A stretch of 64,000 nt of DNA from Allolobophora icterica (Eukaryota; Annelida; Clitellata; Crassiclitellata; Lumbricidae). The DNA lies in contig OY744606.1 of the NCBI GenBank assembly GCA_963556255.1, positions 81,602,855-81,666,854 of the forward strand, read 5' to 3'. A program made the position numbers and the translations under genes. The notes beneath the pieces were generated by a model, which was given only the letters and a program-made list of their open reading frames with translations, did no database searches and had not been told where the DNA came from. Shown piece by piece: positions 1 through 63,216 of this stretch (position 1 is its first letter; every line of letters starts with the position of its first letter).

Positions 1-637
1 TCAATGGAACGACTGAGAGAAATCAAGAACGCATCCAATGCACACAGCACCCATAACAGTCGAACTCATCAATTCGTTCATTTGGTCTACACAGCTAAAT
101 GCTTGGCTTACAAATTGCCATTCAAAAATACATAGATAGTTATATATGGTAAACAGACGAATATATAGAGGGCGATGGGGACAAGACCCCATCTTTAACA
201 GTATACAGTTGTCCCCACATTTGAAGAAATGTCATTTTTTTCTCTTGTTTTGACCATTTCAGTTCAAAAGTGCTCCGTGTTCCCCACCTGTCAAACAAGA
301 TCGCCGCCGCTCCAGAACAGAGTCAAAGTCAGAGTCAATATAATGCAGTTGTAATGTAGGGGCCTATTGTATTGTATTGTATTGTATTGTATTGTATTGT
401 ATTGCATTGTAAGGCGAGGCAAAAATACGAACGCAGTTAATCGGAATTGTAATTAGTAACTTCTATGGCGCCGATGTAGAATGCAGAAGGCATCATCCAA
501 AATAAACCCATAACGAGGTCAATGTGAAGGAGATCAGTCTGTTTATAATCTGAACTTTTATCATTGAGATGAATGGAAAGACATCTGGCGGTCGAGAAAC
601 AAGAAATCCCTTGACCTCCATAATATAGCTATGTAAA
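1..637. other. Upstream flank of gene A, no gene recognised
   Basis: No coding sequence was recognised here. A pentamer microsatellite (ATTGT)n lies at about 366-410. The stretch from about 310 to 600, including that microsatellite, recurs at 43655-43935 upstream of gene B, which marks the left part of the duplicated unit. The duplication therefore includes flanking DNA and not only the transcribed gene. Confidence 0.6.
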
Positions 638-1648
638 ATGAAAGCCATCGAACGCCATGTTTACATGTTCTGTGTGAGTGGCTGTGCGTGTGTGTGTGTG
701 TCGTTCGGTCTGTGGCTTAATCAGCTGCTCTCGGCCAACATCAATTGTCTCCTGTTTGCCATCTGCGGCTGCCGACAGTTTCGTCATCAGCCTCTTGCGT
801 CGCTTTGGCTGAACTATCAGGGTTTCCTTGTGACAATCACGCACACACTCAGATGTAGACATATATACAGACACACAGACAAACAGATAGACGAACAAAG
901 ACTCCGAAGGTAGGAGGTGCTCATCTTTATGCAACAGGCCGACTTTTAGGCTAATTAGTCCGTTATTTAGACCGCTATGAAAGACAGAGGCTGAAGTTGA
1001 GTTCACGGGCGTCCAGAGCACTGTGTGGCTCAAAGACAAACTGCAGGTAGGTAGGCAGTGAGCCAGGTAAGTAGGCAGCGAGCCAGGTAGACAGGCAGTG
1101 TAATAACCGAAGACGGAATATTTACACAAGCGACGGTACACTGACGTAGCCAGTCAACCAGTTAGCCAGTCAGTCTATCAGTCAGTCAGTGAGGCTTCGT
1201 CTATGAGCAGCGACGGAGTTCTTAGTCTCTGACGATAGACGTCATCTTTAGCCGCGCTCTCGCAGATAAGATCAGCTGCAACCGCGGCGGTAACGATAGG
1301 GAGAGACATATCCAAGAATCGGATATTCGGATACAGTGTGAAGAAGAGGAGATAGCAGCCAATCGGACGACAGGAAGCATCAGTGTCAGAGATTGAAGCG
1401 AGAAAAGAACTTCCAATTGAAGAAATAATACGACAGGAACCGAAGATCAACGAAGACTAACTGCACAGACGACTTCACCGTCTTCATAGTTCAGTAAGAG
1501 AAAGAAGGAGAACAAGAAAGGATAGAAGAAGAACAAGAAGAGAAAGTAAGAGGAATAAGAAGAGACAGAACATCTAAACTTGTAGAACGAGCAACCACAG
1601 TCGCCGTCGCCTCCGTTGAATTCTCTTCTGTCGCCAAAGACGACAATC
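638..1648 (+). promoter_or_regulatory. Putative promoter/5' leader of gene A, conserved in gene B
   Basis: About 1 kb immediately upstream of the start codon aligns with 49918-51004 upstream of gene B, apart from a longer GT run and a small replacement near 1270. No TATA box or transcription start can be fixed by eye. The last 500 bases are purine-rich (AAGAAGAAGA-type runs) and lead into the ATG without a visible acceptor, so they are probably 5' untranslated leader. Short frames in this interval are not conserved as protein and are not called as genes. Confidence 0.5.
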
Positions 1649-40699
<39,051 letters not shown>

Positions 40700-41025
40700 C
40701 AAATCTGAAACATTTTAGGAAAGGGTGGATATTGGGGGACGGGCAAGGAAGTGTGGGAAGAGGGAATGTAGAAAGGAGCATTTGGAGAGGGGAGGAGTGG
40801 GAAGAGCAGATGTGGTGGAGGCAGTATCGACGACTGAGCGGAAATCAACGAATCTACGATATAGGCTCAACAGAACTAGAACTTGTACAGAAGTTGGACA
40901 AAAACCAAAGAAAGAATCTCGAGTGTTCAGGGTTTTCTACCAACAACCCTGAACTTGTTGTCCTGCAGACGAATAACTTCAGGGCATTTTTATATGAGAT
41001 TTCATTTTTATATGAGATTGTGTCC

Positions 41026-41154
41026 GTTCTTTACAAATTCGTCCACAGAGTTTTGCTCTGTTTTTGTCGTTCTTTGCAAATTCGTCCACAGAGTTTTGCT
41101 CTGTTTTTGTCGTTCTTTGCAAATTCGTCCTCAGAGTTTTGCTCTGTTTTTGTC
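41026..41154 (+). repeat. Three 43-bp units in the 3' UTR, each with a hairpin
   Basis: Three head-to-tail units starting GTTCTTT(A/G)CAAATTCG and ending TTTTTGTC. Each contains CAGAGTTTTGCTCTG, with CAGAG/CTCTG able to pair around a TTTTG loop; in units 1 and 2 the stem extends to ACAGAG/CTCTGT. The units are nearly identical. Confidence 0.93.
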
Positions 41155-41402
41155 GGCAAAAACAAGACGACGAAGAGTTTTTAGTGAAAACGACCAAAAT
41201 TATTCTTATTCAAGTTATAATTCAAATAACGATTTTATAAAGTGAATTCAACTGACAAGAGATTTGTATGAATGCGACAATAGGTTCTCACATGTCATAA
41301 TGAAAGATCATTGCATTGTATGATCTGAATATAACTGAAAGTTTATAAATATATATGAATTAATGTTTTGAATCTTGGATTTAAGTCCAAGATTTTCCAC
41401 AG

Positions 41403-41408
41403 AATAAA
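41403..41408 (+). terminator. Polyadenylation signal of gene A
   Basis: AATAAA about 700 bases after the stop codon, the first canonical signal I found downstream. The cleavage site is not visible. Confidence 0.55.
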
Positions 41409-41469
41409 CCTGTTGAATTCTAGTGTAGTTTCTGAGATCAGTGATAGCGTGGAGCTGAATGCATTGACC

Positions 41470-41503
<34 letters not shown>

Positions 41504-41506
<3 letters not shown>

Positions 41507-42727
41507 ACAGGGAATGTGTATTTTCAGGGAATATGTATATTCCCTGAAAATTTCAGGGTATATGTATATTCCCTGATTCACTCAGGGAATGTATACATTC
41601 GCTGAAAAAACCAGGGTATATACATATTCCCTGAAATCTTCAAGTGATTTCTATACACATTCCCTGAAAGCTTTCAAAGACACAGCGACATAAAGTCAAC
41701 AGTAGGCTTAGTGCTTGGCTAGGGTTATAATTGGTCGCTAATTGGAAGGTTCTATCACTGCGTACCTCCTTTGATGCGCATATGCCCCCATATTAATCAA
41801 TATTAATATGTAATTATGCATTTCACATTAGCTTTGAAGTGTTAATAATCAGCTGATTAGTTTGTTATTGTTATAATTAGTAGCTAATTGGTCGCGAATT
41901 GGAAGTTAATAGTCCTACGTAGCTCATTTGATGCGCAAACGCCCATATGTTCAATAACTGTACGTAAATATAGGATCAAATCTTCAGAATAAACAGCATC
42001 TCACTTCATAGAAGAAAGGTTTTCCCCGTTTAGTATAAAATGACCCTGAACTGAGTGCCATACAAGACACACAAGCTTTTGCAGCGATCGAGTTAAGAGT
42101 CAAGAAGCAAACTTCAGTAGAGGTAGGCAAAGCATGTCGTGTTATGGATTTCAATCTCGTTTTCAATCTGGTTTCAAATATCATATATTGTAATAGAGCA
42201 CTTAATTCAGACTTCATTTCTGGTCAAAAGGGTATATTTGTAGAAGAAGCGCTATAGAAATTGATTGATTGATTGATTGATTGATTTCGACTTCAAAGGC
42301 CTTGGTGGCGTTTTGTCCTGGTTCTGAGGCAATAAATCATGCCCCGTTTGAAGCATTATGTATTTAATTAATTTTAATGTTATCTCTTTTGGAATCTTAT
42401 CGAAAACAATTATACTTTATTTGGGATATTCAGCACTAACTCTTACAACAACTTAAGCCTGGTTTTGGTCAGATGGGTAACATATTGTCAAGGTCTACAA
42501 GTTAATAAAATTTTGTGTCAGCTGTCAGCTCTTCAGGATATGTCGCTGTGTCTTTGAAAGCTTTCAGGGAATGTGTATAGTTATCACTTGAAGATTTCAG
42601 GGAATATGTATATACCCTGGTTTTTTCAGGGAATGTATACATTCCCTGAGTGAATCAGGGAATATACATATACCCTGAAATTTTCAGGGAATATACATAT
42701 TCCCTGAAAATACACATTCCCTGTAAC
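41504..42727. mobile_element. Palindrome-rich element with ~185-bp inverted repeats
   Basis: The left end GTTACAGGGAATGTG (41504) and right end CACATTCCCTGTAAC (42727) start inverted repeats of about 185 bases. These are built of CAGGGAATAT/ATATTCCCTG palindromes in succession and end in TCAAAGACACAGCGACAT and its inverse. It sits within an (AT)n tract on both sides. The interior (41700-42530) contains a LINE-type 3' end with (ATTG)n at 42262-42285 but no transposase. Confidence 0.8.
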
Positions 42728-42765
42728 ATATATATATATATTTATATATATATATATATATATAT

Positions 42766-43408
42766 GACTCAGAGTCATTCTAGCGCAACACCCGATAAAC
42801 GTAGGCCTAACTCAATTCCACAATATAGGCGTCGTGGAAAGAAACCTTGAGATCTGTTTGTATCTCTGTCTGTCTCTTTCTCTTTCTATGTTTGTGTGGT
42901 GCTATGTGCTTAGAAATTGTTGGTGGAAATATCAAACATTCAGTCGTGTCCATAATCGTACATTCGTTCAGTCCCCTCTCCCACCACATTGTCTGGCACA
43001 TGCGACTGTGAATGAATCACCGTGGGTTGTGCAAATCTCTTCGTGTTTATTCATCAAGCAGAATAAGCTCAGCCATGACTGTGCTAAATCCTCGTATGTA
43101 TCTCTTTCTAAAGAAACTTTCTCTTTAGACCTATTTGGTCTATTTGGACTAAAGTTTTCCCATTGCTTCTTTCCTATTCGAGTCTATTCTATTGCATGCG
43201 AGTCTAAACGAAGTCTAAGCGAAGTCTTAGCGGAGTCTTCAACCTTCTGCTGCAAAACTATTTAAGTCACACCAGTAAGCAACGAGTGAGACAATTCTCC
43301 TCTAGTCTATGTACAATTCTTGACGTTTCCTCTTGTCCGGTTTCAATGCATACTTTTGAACGTTGCTAGGAGGGAATTATCGAATTACAGTTGTAACGAA
43401 TTGTATGT
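42766..43408. other. Intergenic, unrecognised
   Basis: About 640 bases after the palindrome-rich element. I see no gene, no hairpin and no known repeat. Confidence 0.4.
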
Positions 43409-43416
43409 ATGAGGAC

Positions 43417-43559
43417 CCCAGGCGTAGACTCTGGGGGGTGGGGAGCTTGGGCACGTGCCCCCCAATAATTCAGATAGACTGTACACACAATGCCACAAGT
43501 GTAGAATGAATAGCCACATGACCCGCCCCCCCCATATTTTGGACAAGTTTACGCGAGTG
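43417..43559. mobile_element. Short hAT-like MITE, copy 2
   Basis: Related over its whole length to 2874-3001. Flanks ATGAGGAC (43409-43416) and ATGAGGAA (43560-43567) form an 8-bp duplication with one mismatch. Confidence 0.65.
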
Positions 43560-43654
43560 ATGAGGAAATTCAATTCTTAATGTGGCACATTTCAAGTACC
43601 TCACAGAAGCGCTGTATTATCTTACAACAGGCCTAAACAGTTAGCATATAATAT

Positions 43655-43940
43655 TATATGCAGAACAGAGTCAAAGTCAGAAACAATATAATACAGTTGT
43701 ATTGTATTGTATTGTATTGTATTGTATTGTAAAGCGAGGCAAACATACGAACGCAGTTTATTGGAATTGTAATTAGTAACTTCTATGGTGCCGATGTAGA
43801 ATGCACAAGGCATCATCCGATGGCGCACCAAAAACCAAACCGTAATAAGGTCAATGTCCAAAAAGATGAGTCTAACAATCACTTTGATCTGTGAGACGAA
43901 TGGAAAGACATCTGGCGGTGGAAAATCGAGTTATCTCTTG
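43655..43940. other. Left part of the duplicated upstream region of gene B
   Basis: Aligns with 310-605 upstream of gene A, including (ATTGT)n, GGCGAGGCAAA-like and GACATCTGGCGG blocks. The alignment breaks at about 43940 and resumes at about 49850, defining a roughly 5.9-kb insertion. Confidence 0.75.
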
Positions 43941-44289
43941 ACCAGAGAGAGACAGACTGGGGGACAGACATAGAGACAGACAGGCACAGAGACAGACAGA
44001 GAGCGATCGACCGCTCTCCTTGGTCGCTCGCCTAGCAAAGGTCCCGGCGATCGGTAAATCGCTCGCACCATCGGTCGTCGCTCGATGAGTTTGAGTTAGA
44101 CTCCAAGATGATAGTCGAACCCGGAGCCAGACCATTATTTATTTACCTAATTAATATTACTTTAATTTACTTACTTGCGGCATCGATGAATGCGTGGGTG
44201 ACCTGTTCTAGTTACTGCTGACTGATCACTCCAATTTCTGCAATTTTATTGACCATAATAACACGCCCGACACCTCACGCGGCACGCCG
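43941..44289. other. Unrecognised segment beside the old LINE
   Basis: GACAGA-type repeats at 43942-44005 and an unrecognised GC-richer stretch to 44289. No gene called. Confidence 0.4.
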
Positions 44290-47200
44290 CGTGACATCAA
44301 AATCAATATATATATATATGTTTATTTCGACCAACAACCAATCTACAGCAACGATAAGATTCGTGTACAATTAGTTCGTAACGTTTTTCCAGCGAAATTA
44401 TACACAGTATTGATACCAAAATAGTCATTGGTGGCAAGGGTGGTCCCAAAGGGATACTACTCCCGCTAGTAGGAGCACCCATATAAATCAAATACCAATC
44501 CAGATTAGATGGCTAATCGGGGGAAAAAAAAGAAAAGTCTCCCCCTGTAATTCATAGACGATTCAGACCTTAACAGAAGACAAGGTATGCAGGAGGAGGA
44601 GACTTGCACAATAATCTAACTTAACTAGTTTTAACTAAGAATTCTTAACTAGGCGGCTCTAGGGCCAGGCTCCGCTGCAGTCTTATTATCAGATTTGTCA
44701 AGGGTTAAGATAAATGCTCTCGGTCACACACTTTTAGTAACGGGAGATCAAGACTCGATGAGAAATGCACATAGTCGTGTCTTAAAATCCTGGCGATTCT
44801 TTGCAAGGCGTATCTCTAAGGGAATGGAATTCCAGATCTGCGGCCCAGATGATTTAATACTAAACAATCTTGTACTAGTACGCGCTTTGTCAGAGCGGTA
44901 TAAAGTGGCACCCCTCGTGTTATGTTTATGTACCACTGAGCCTATAGACTAGAGTGAAGTACCCACAGAAGGAAGTTGGTAATAGATTGCGTTCATATCG
45001 ATAGATAAGGTAAGCCACTTGCGTGATCCTGATCTGCTTTAGGTCCAATATTTTCATCTGTTTTTAATAGGGCCGGAGTGAATATTTCTTCCTAGCCCCT
45101 CAACCATTTTAACGGCCCATTTTTGTAAAGTTATTAATTTATGAAGGCGTGAGTCGTAGTTTGAAGCCCATATTAAATTACAATAATTTAGGTAAGGGAA
45201 AATTAATGAGTAATAGAAATTTAATCTAACTTCTTTTGGGAGCAAATGCGCAACTCTAGATATTATACCTATATTTTTTAGCTACTTTTGAGGAGCTATA
45301 ATTAATGTGCGTCTTCCAATTTAAGTGCTGGTCTACGAACACCCCAGGAATTTAGTACTTTCTACTTGGGAGATGGGAGTACCTTCAAAGGACAATGACA
45401 GGTTTATCTGTTCAATTTTCCTATGGGATTTGAAGATGAAGAAATTGGTTTTATCGATATTAAGAGTAAGCCTGTTAGTTGCAAACCACTTACTAACATG
45501 GGTTAGTTCCAGATTAACAGTTTCCATAAGGGTGTGCCAAGAGCGATTGGAATAGAAGATGTTCTTGTCGTCCGCAAATAGTATAAAGTACAGAGAGGGA
45601 GATACTTTGGCTAGGTCATTAATGTATATCAAGAATAGGAGTGGTCCGAGATTAGAGCCTTGAGGAACCCCATAAGTAATGTACCCAGGTTCCGATAGGA
45701 TTCCATTAATCATAACTTTTTGTGTACGATTTTCTAGGTAGCTATTAAACCATTTTATTTGATTACCCCTTATTCCATAATTATACATTTTTTAGATAAA
45801 ATTTTGTGATCACCTGTATCGTAGGCTTTGGCCAGAGCTATAAAAATCCCCATAGAGTATTCATTGTCATCAATTGCTTTGGATATCCTGTTCTCCATAT
45901 CCATGAGGGCCACAAATGTGGAATGCCCCGGTTGAATTCCGTGTTGAGAAGTATGAATGATATTGGCCTCATTAATAATAGAACTGAGTCTATTGTACAT
46001 GATTTTTTTCAAGGAAGTTTTTGCAAAATACGGGAGAACAGAATAGGTCGATAATTTACAAGATTTTCTTTATTCCCTTTTTAAAAACTGGTACAACTTT
46101 AGCTGATTTAAGTAGATCAAGAACCATCCCATTTATCAGAGAACTGTTAATAATCTCTTTGAGTGGGTGTATTATCAATTATTGCAGGTTAGGAGTTGCA
46201 AGGTAGGGATCAATACCATCCCTTCCCTGGGCATGTTTTTTAAAGCTGAGTCCTGGTATCATAAGTTCCTCCGGAGAGGTTAAAGTTAGTCCCATTGAGT
46301 TAATTTGGATGTTGGCACATAATCAGCATAGGAACCTGGAGGATCACGAATTTTACTTGCCAACTCGTTGGGTAAATAAATAAAATATTTATTAAAATTA
46401 CTTGCAATTTGTTGAGCATCCTCTATTTTAACTCCGTTAATATCCAGAGAGTTTATTTTAATCTCTTTCTCATCTAGGTGCACAGCCGATCTAATTAATC
46501 TCTAAGTTGTTTTTAGGTCATTATGGTGCTTAAGGAATTCATTAGTATAGTAATTGCGCTCAGCATTTATCCTGATAGTTTTAAATTTATTCCTATAGAT
46601 AGTAAATTTACGCCTATTGATTAGGGTTGGTTCTTTAAAGTTTTTTTTTTATAAACGATTTTCCCTACACGATTTTAGTAATCCAGCTGTCATCCAAGGA
46701 TGGTTATATTTTGTCCTTTTTTTCCATATTTTTCGATTTAATAGGAAAGGCACAATTGTATGCCTTAGTGTAAATGTCAATAAAACACTCATATGCCTCG
46801 TTAACAAGACCTTGGGTACAATATTTTGTTACTTGGTCCCAGTTCGTGCCGTCCAGTGTCTTCCTAACTAGATCTAAACCACCAGGAGTCACAGATCAGT
46901 ATTCATTATCCGGGATCTCTTTATTATAGTTATTCTCCAGCGAGAACTGTGCATAGACGGGTAAGTGGTCCGAATGATCCGAAATGATAATCGAAGCACA
47001 CTGGAGCTTTGACCAGGAAGTTCAAAAATTTGTATCAATAAGAGTCATGGAGTTGGGATTGATTCTGATGGGTTTTGTTATGGCAGGAAGAAAATGGTGA
47101 GAAATTAGGCCATTGTAAAAATCACTAGATTCTTTATGTTCGTTGAGTTTTAGGATATCAACGTTAAAATCTCCAAGCAACAAAACTTCCTTGGAGTTAT

Positions 47201-48650
47201 TACTTAATTCCAATAAAATATCCTGAAATTCCCCATTAAATTCTTTTAGCCCCTGTCCCGGCGGTCTATACATTATTCCGATTATCGGAGAGCATTTTCT
47301 AAGGTTAAGTTTAATAAAAAAGATTCTCGAAGGTAGTATGTTCCTTCCTTCCTTCATACGGGTTGTAAGGTCGAAATTTGAGGTCCTCTTTCACAAGAAG
47401 ACCCACTCCCCCACCTCGCCCACCCTTTCTTGCTTTACCAAGGAGTTTATATCCAGGAAGTTGTATGGTATCAATAAGGTTGTCCTCAAGCCACGTCTCC
47501 GATAGAGCAACAATCGAGACCTTAAATTTATCTGCTAGCTCAGCAATTTCATTTAACTTATGGGCCATACTCCGACAGTTTATATGCAGTTCTGAGATAC
47601 CTAAGTTCCCCTCAGACTTATCCTTTTGTATCAGCACACTTAGTTGGTCTGGGGATATATACTTACTAGTCCAATTATCATTTCTAAAGTATTTTATGTC
47701 AGGGTCGTTATCCAAATTATCAGATAAAGAATCAGTTTCTAGCTCATCCGAGAACACCTCCAGTTATCACTGTCCCCCGCTTCATCAGCCGAGGAGGAGG
47801 ATTATTAAGATCATCCAGCCATGACTACAAGGTCGGATTATCAAGGTTCACATTTTTCCTAAGTTTGTCACGTTCAGAGTTTATTCCACTACATGTACAG
47901 CATTTATCTGCCTTGCCTAAGGCTTGTAACGATAGTAAGCACCTGCATCAGCTCGAGCCCGGCCTCTGAGTATCAGTCGACAGATTGATTGACGTAGGTT
48001 AACGGCCGCTCCTACATTTTAATCAGAGTTCATACTTTCGCTTAGCTTTAAGTCATCCCTAGCACCTTCATCTGCTTACATCGGATGACCTTCATTACTA
48101 AAAACTAATTTAGAATGTGCTTATGTATCAGTAACTAGAGTCAGAGCATGCATATTAAATCAATTAAACAAGTAAAAGTGAGTATAAAGGATAAGGATAG
48201 TTTCTTATCTAACCGATAAATCCAGAATAAATTCAAGTCCTAAGCAATCCGGGCCTCCTAATAAGGTTATTCTAAACCATAGCGAGTCATTCTAAACAGT
48301 AAATTAACAGTGTTCGTCTGTCAGTGACCATATCACACACAATCGATTGTCATCCTTATCAACTAATATCATCGAATTCTCCATGGCCATTTATTATAAC
48401 CGCAAAATATCTGAGCTGCATCTGTTAATGATCACTTAAGATCGATTGTCATTTTTATCAATTAAATCAATGAATCTCCATAACCATGTTCTTATAACCA
48501 CAGTTGTAACATGTGCCATGATATCACAGTAAATTAGGGTTGCATCTCGCAGAAATCGAACATAAAAACTCACAGATACCGAAGTGGGAATGAGGATAGA
48601 GGACACATCATTCGTATACACGTTACTAATTTGGGAAATTATTTTAAACA
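44290..48650 (-). mobile_element. Near-full-length but degraded non-LTR retrotransposon
   Basis: In minus-strand order: an endonuclease at 47757-47022 (LHINCRSMAHKLNE, VALSETWL, GGVGLLV, then IGIMYRPPGQ, LLLGDFNVDIL), a linker at 46892-46704, and the reverse transcriptase at 46012-45054 (HGIQPGHSTFVALMD, VPQGSNLGPLLFLIYINDL, FADDKNIFY, FPYLNYCNLIWASN). A C-terminal part follows at 44936-44748 (SIKSSGPQIWNSIPLEIR). Frameshifts and stops separate the blocks. Upstream to about 48650 may be a 5' UTR or remnant ORF1. Family style is Jockey/CR1-group. Confidence 0.87.
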
Positions 48651-49072
48651 AGAATGGCGGCGAAGGATGAACTAATGAAACTGGCGCCCCCTCCCTGTTT
48701 CACTTATTTCACATGTGCATTGTCCAAATACATTGTCATTTGTAATGAGTATATGGTGCCCCTTAGTGCTCAATGGGGCGCCAAAATCATAAATGACAAC
48801 TGGTGTGTAAGTAATGAGGATATAACTGGATATATTGTGGCTCCAAAATTAAATCTTAAAAATTTATTTGGGATAAATTAGTCAAAATTGCATCAAACTT
48901 AAGAGTAAAATTAAAATATTAATTTTAGCCCTCATTTTGGCGCCCCTTTCTTTGGCGCCCTGGGCCACATGTCCGCTTCTGCACCCCCTAGCTGCTCCTC
49001 TGCGGGGAAGTCAAGTCGAATAATAATGTAGTTGAGCACGTATGTATCGTGGAAATTAGGTGACTTGTGCGA
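48651..49072. other. Unassigned sequence with TGGCGCCCC ends
   Basis: CTGGCGCCCCCTCC at 48681 and TTTGGCGCCCCTTTC at 48937 suggest a small repeated element, but no inverted ends or duplications were established. Confidence 0.3.
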
Positions 49073-49352
49073 AGGGTTGCCAGAATCATGTGTAGTCAAA
49101 GGAGGACACAGAAAACCGGAAAGAAGGACGCATTGAATGTTTCACTCCCTCTAACTCAGGGTTAGTAATGGTCTCGGGGACAACATGCGCCTGTAAAGTC
49201 GTTAAAACGGCAACAAAATACTAGCAAATACCCCAATACAACAAACATACAAAAAGCCGGACATTTTTCAGGCTTTTTATTTTTGCCTGCCGGACAGAGG
49301 ACTTGAGGTCTAAAAGGACATGTCCTGCTTTTGCCGGACGTCTGGCAACCCT
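49073..49352. mobile_element. Probable MITE with AGGGTTGCCAGA ends
   Basis: AGGGTTGCCAGA at 49073 and TCTGGCAACCCT at 49341-49352 are perfect inverted repeats of 12 bases. No clear target duplication could be read, so confidence is moderate. Confidence 0.55.
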
Positions 49353-49567
49353 ACTCGTTCGATGTCGATGTAGCCGAGATAGAAAACCGTCGAACTGTGA
49401 ACAGAACAAATTTACTTCAAGTCTTGCAGAATGCACGCCGACAAAATTCTACTGAACTGCCGCCTGGAAGGTCAAGCCAAAAATGAGTGTTCAACTTCTG
49501 CCGAAGGCTCAACCAACGTTGTGAAATCAGCCGTCATATGTCATCTTACGTCAATAGTAGGTTTCTA

Positions 49568-49640
49568 GTGAATGTTCATTCATTCTGAGAATTTATTTAC
49601 CGCCTCTTCAAGAGACCTACTCAAATAACGGACCTGATTT
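49568..49640 (-). mobile_element. ATTC-tailed LINE 3' end
   Basis: TTCATTCATTC followed by GAGAATTTATTTACCGCCTCTTCAAGAG matches the reversed 3' end of the element at 15714-17028. Very short. Confidence 0.5.
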
Positions 49641-49917
49641 GAGATAGGCCTACTAGATGAGTACTTTATGCAGCTATAAGAATACGATACACAAAATACA
49701 CTCTACACAAAAGCTCCTGAAGTCGACTGCGCATCGCTCGCCTACTCGATCCAGCGCGATCGATTTTCAACCAGCCTACTATTTTCAAATGAGACGCTCT
49801 GCTGCTCGACTCTTTCAACTGTTGCACGGACGGAAACTGATGTAGGTATTCATCCTGTTTGCATATAGCTTTGTAAAATGTAAGCCTTAGGAATTCATTC
49901 TGTTTGCATAAAGCTTT

Positions 49918-49952
49918 GTAAAATGTCATCCATCTAACGCCCTGTTTGCAAG

Positions 49953-50018
<66 letters not shown>

Positions 50019-51004
50019 CTGTGCGTGTGTGTGTGTCGTTGGATGCTCGACTGCTCTCGGCCAACATCCATTGTCTCCTTTCTACGATCTTCTGCTGTTG
50101 ATGGTTTCATCATAAGCGTCTCTTGCGTCGCTTCGACTGAACTATCAGGGTTCCTTGTGGCAACCATCTACACACTGACATGTAGACATCAATGCAGACA
50201 AACAGACAAACAGATAGACGAACAAAGACACAAAAGGCAGGAGTTGCTCATCTTTATGCAACAGGCCCACTTTTAGGCCCACTTAGTCTGCTATTTAGAC
50301 CGCTATTAAAGAGAGAGCCTATAGGGTTGAGTTCACGGGCGTAAAAAAACACTTTTTGGCTCGCAGACAAACTGCAGGTAGGTAGGCAGTGAGCCTGGTA
50401 AGTAGGCAGCGAGCCAGATAGGCAGGCAGTGTAATAACCGAAGACGGTATATTTACACAAACGACGTAACCAGTCAAGAAGTTAGCCAGTCAGTCTATCA
50501 GTCAGTCAGTGAGGCTTCGTCTATGAGCGACGAAGTTGTTGCTCTCTGGCGATAGACGTCATCTTTAGCCGCGCTTTCGCAGATAAGATCAGCATTATTA
50601 GAGAAGTCAGCGTCACAGAGGCAGGACATTGACTCAATCGCGGTGGTTAAGATAGGGAGAGAAATATCCAAGAATCGGATATTCAGATACAGAGTGAAGA
50701 AGAGGAGATAGCAGCCAATCGGACGACAGGAAGCATCAGTGTCAGAGATTGGAGCGAGAAAAGAACTTCCAGTTGAAGAAATAATACGACAGGAAGCGAA
50801 GATCAACGAAGACTAACTGCACAGACGACTTCACCGTCTTCATAGTTCAGTAAGAGAAAGAAGAAGAACAAGAAAGGATAGAAGAAGAACAAGAAGAGAA
50901 AGTAAGAGGAATAAGAAGAGACAGAACATCTAAACTTGTAGAACGAGCAACCACAGTCGCCGTCGCCTCCGTAGAATTCTCTTCTGTCGCCAAAGAAGAC
51001 AATC
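49918..51004 (+). promoter_or_regulatory. Putative promoter/5' leader of gene B
   Basis: Aligns with 638-1648 of gene A and ends at the start codon of gene B. A replaced segment near 50592-50650 and the (GT)n run are the main differences. No core promoter element was identified. Confidence 0.5.
49956..50017. repeat. (GT)n microsatellite
   Basis: A pure GT run of about 60 bases. The gene A counterpart (680-700) is about 12 bases of GTGT. Confidence 0.95.
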
Positions 51005-62592
<11,588 letters not shown>

Positions 62593-62795
62593 GTAAGAGT
62601 TGCACTCACCGCTGCTCCATCAATAGATTCACACTCTGCAGGCCAATAGTAAGAATGCTGCTTGGTGCGTTCATGGCCGGGTGTTTCACACGTACGTTCA
62701 ACCAGTCAGGTGTTTCTTAAAGTGAGACAAAGGGTCTATACCTAAGCAAGTTTGTAAATAGCCGTTAATTTATGCAAGACAAACGATTACATTTG

Positions 62796-63208
62796 GGTAA
62801 TCCTGGGTTTTAGCGTCCGAAATTATTTACAATGCATGAGCGATGAAAACATTTCTTAGTAAAAGTCAAACTAGAAGTTGGAAGATTGATGAAATTATTA
62901 CTGAAACTAGAAGCTGGATCATCGATGAAAATATTACACATAATAAAATTCAAACAAGAAGTTGGAATTGCGATGAAAACATATTATTTTAGCGCCGATA
63001 GGCCTATCATTGCCGTGGATGAGAGATGAAAACTTAACTAGAAGTTGGAAGATTGACGAAAATATAGCTCAAACTAGAAGCTGGATGATCGATGAAAATG
63101 TAACTGAAATTAGAAGTTGGATGAACGATGATTATTTATTGTATTAATATTTCTTGTATTATAACGTTTAAATGAAAATAATTTCGGACGCTAAAACCCA
63201 GGATTACC
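62796..63208. mobile_element. hAT-like MITE in intron 7 of gene B
   Basis: Flanked by TACATTTG (62788-62795, 63209-63216). Ends GGTAATCCTGGGTTTTAG and CTAAAACCCAGGATTACC are perfect inverted repeats, extending through GCGTCCGAAATTATTT. The interior is four or five ~30-bp units of AACTAGAAGYTGGAWGAT type. Gene A lacks it. Confidence 0.9.
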
Positions 63209-63216
63209 TACATTTG

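Larger units (their letters stand above)
40700..41420 (+). other. 3' UTR of gene A
   Basis: Non-coding sequence from the stop to a poly(A) signal AATAAA at 41403-41408, with the 43-bp triple repeat at 41026-41154. No other coding exon fits after the stop. Confidence 0.65.

Noticed and set aside
40732..41245. Plus-strand frames in the 3' UTR
   Set aside because: They overlap the triple repeat, begin after the natural stop and show no family similarity.
47378..47824. 148-codon plus-strand frame
   Set aside because: Shadow of the antisense LINE endonuclease coding region.
49073..49352. 8-bp target duplication for the GGGTTGCCAGA element
   Set aside because: Flanking bases do not match well enough, so only the inverted ends are reported.
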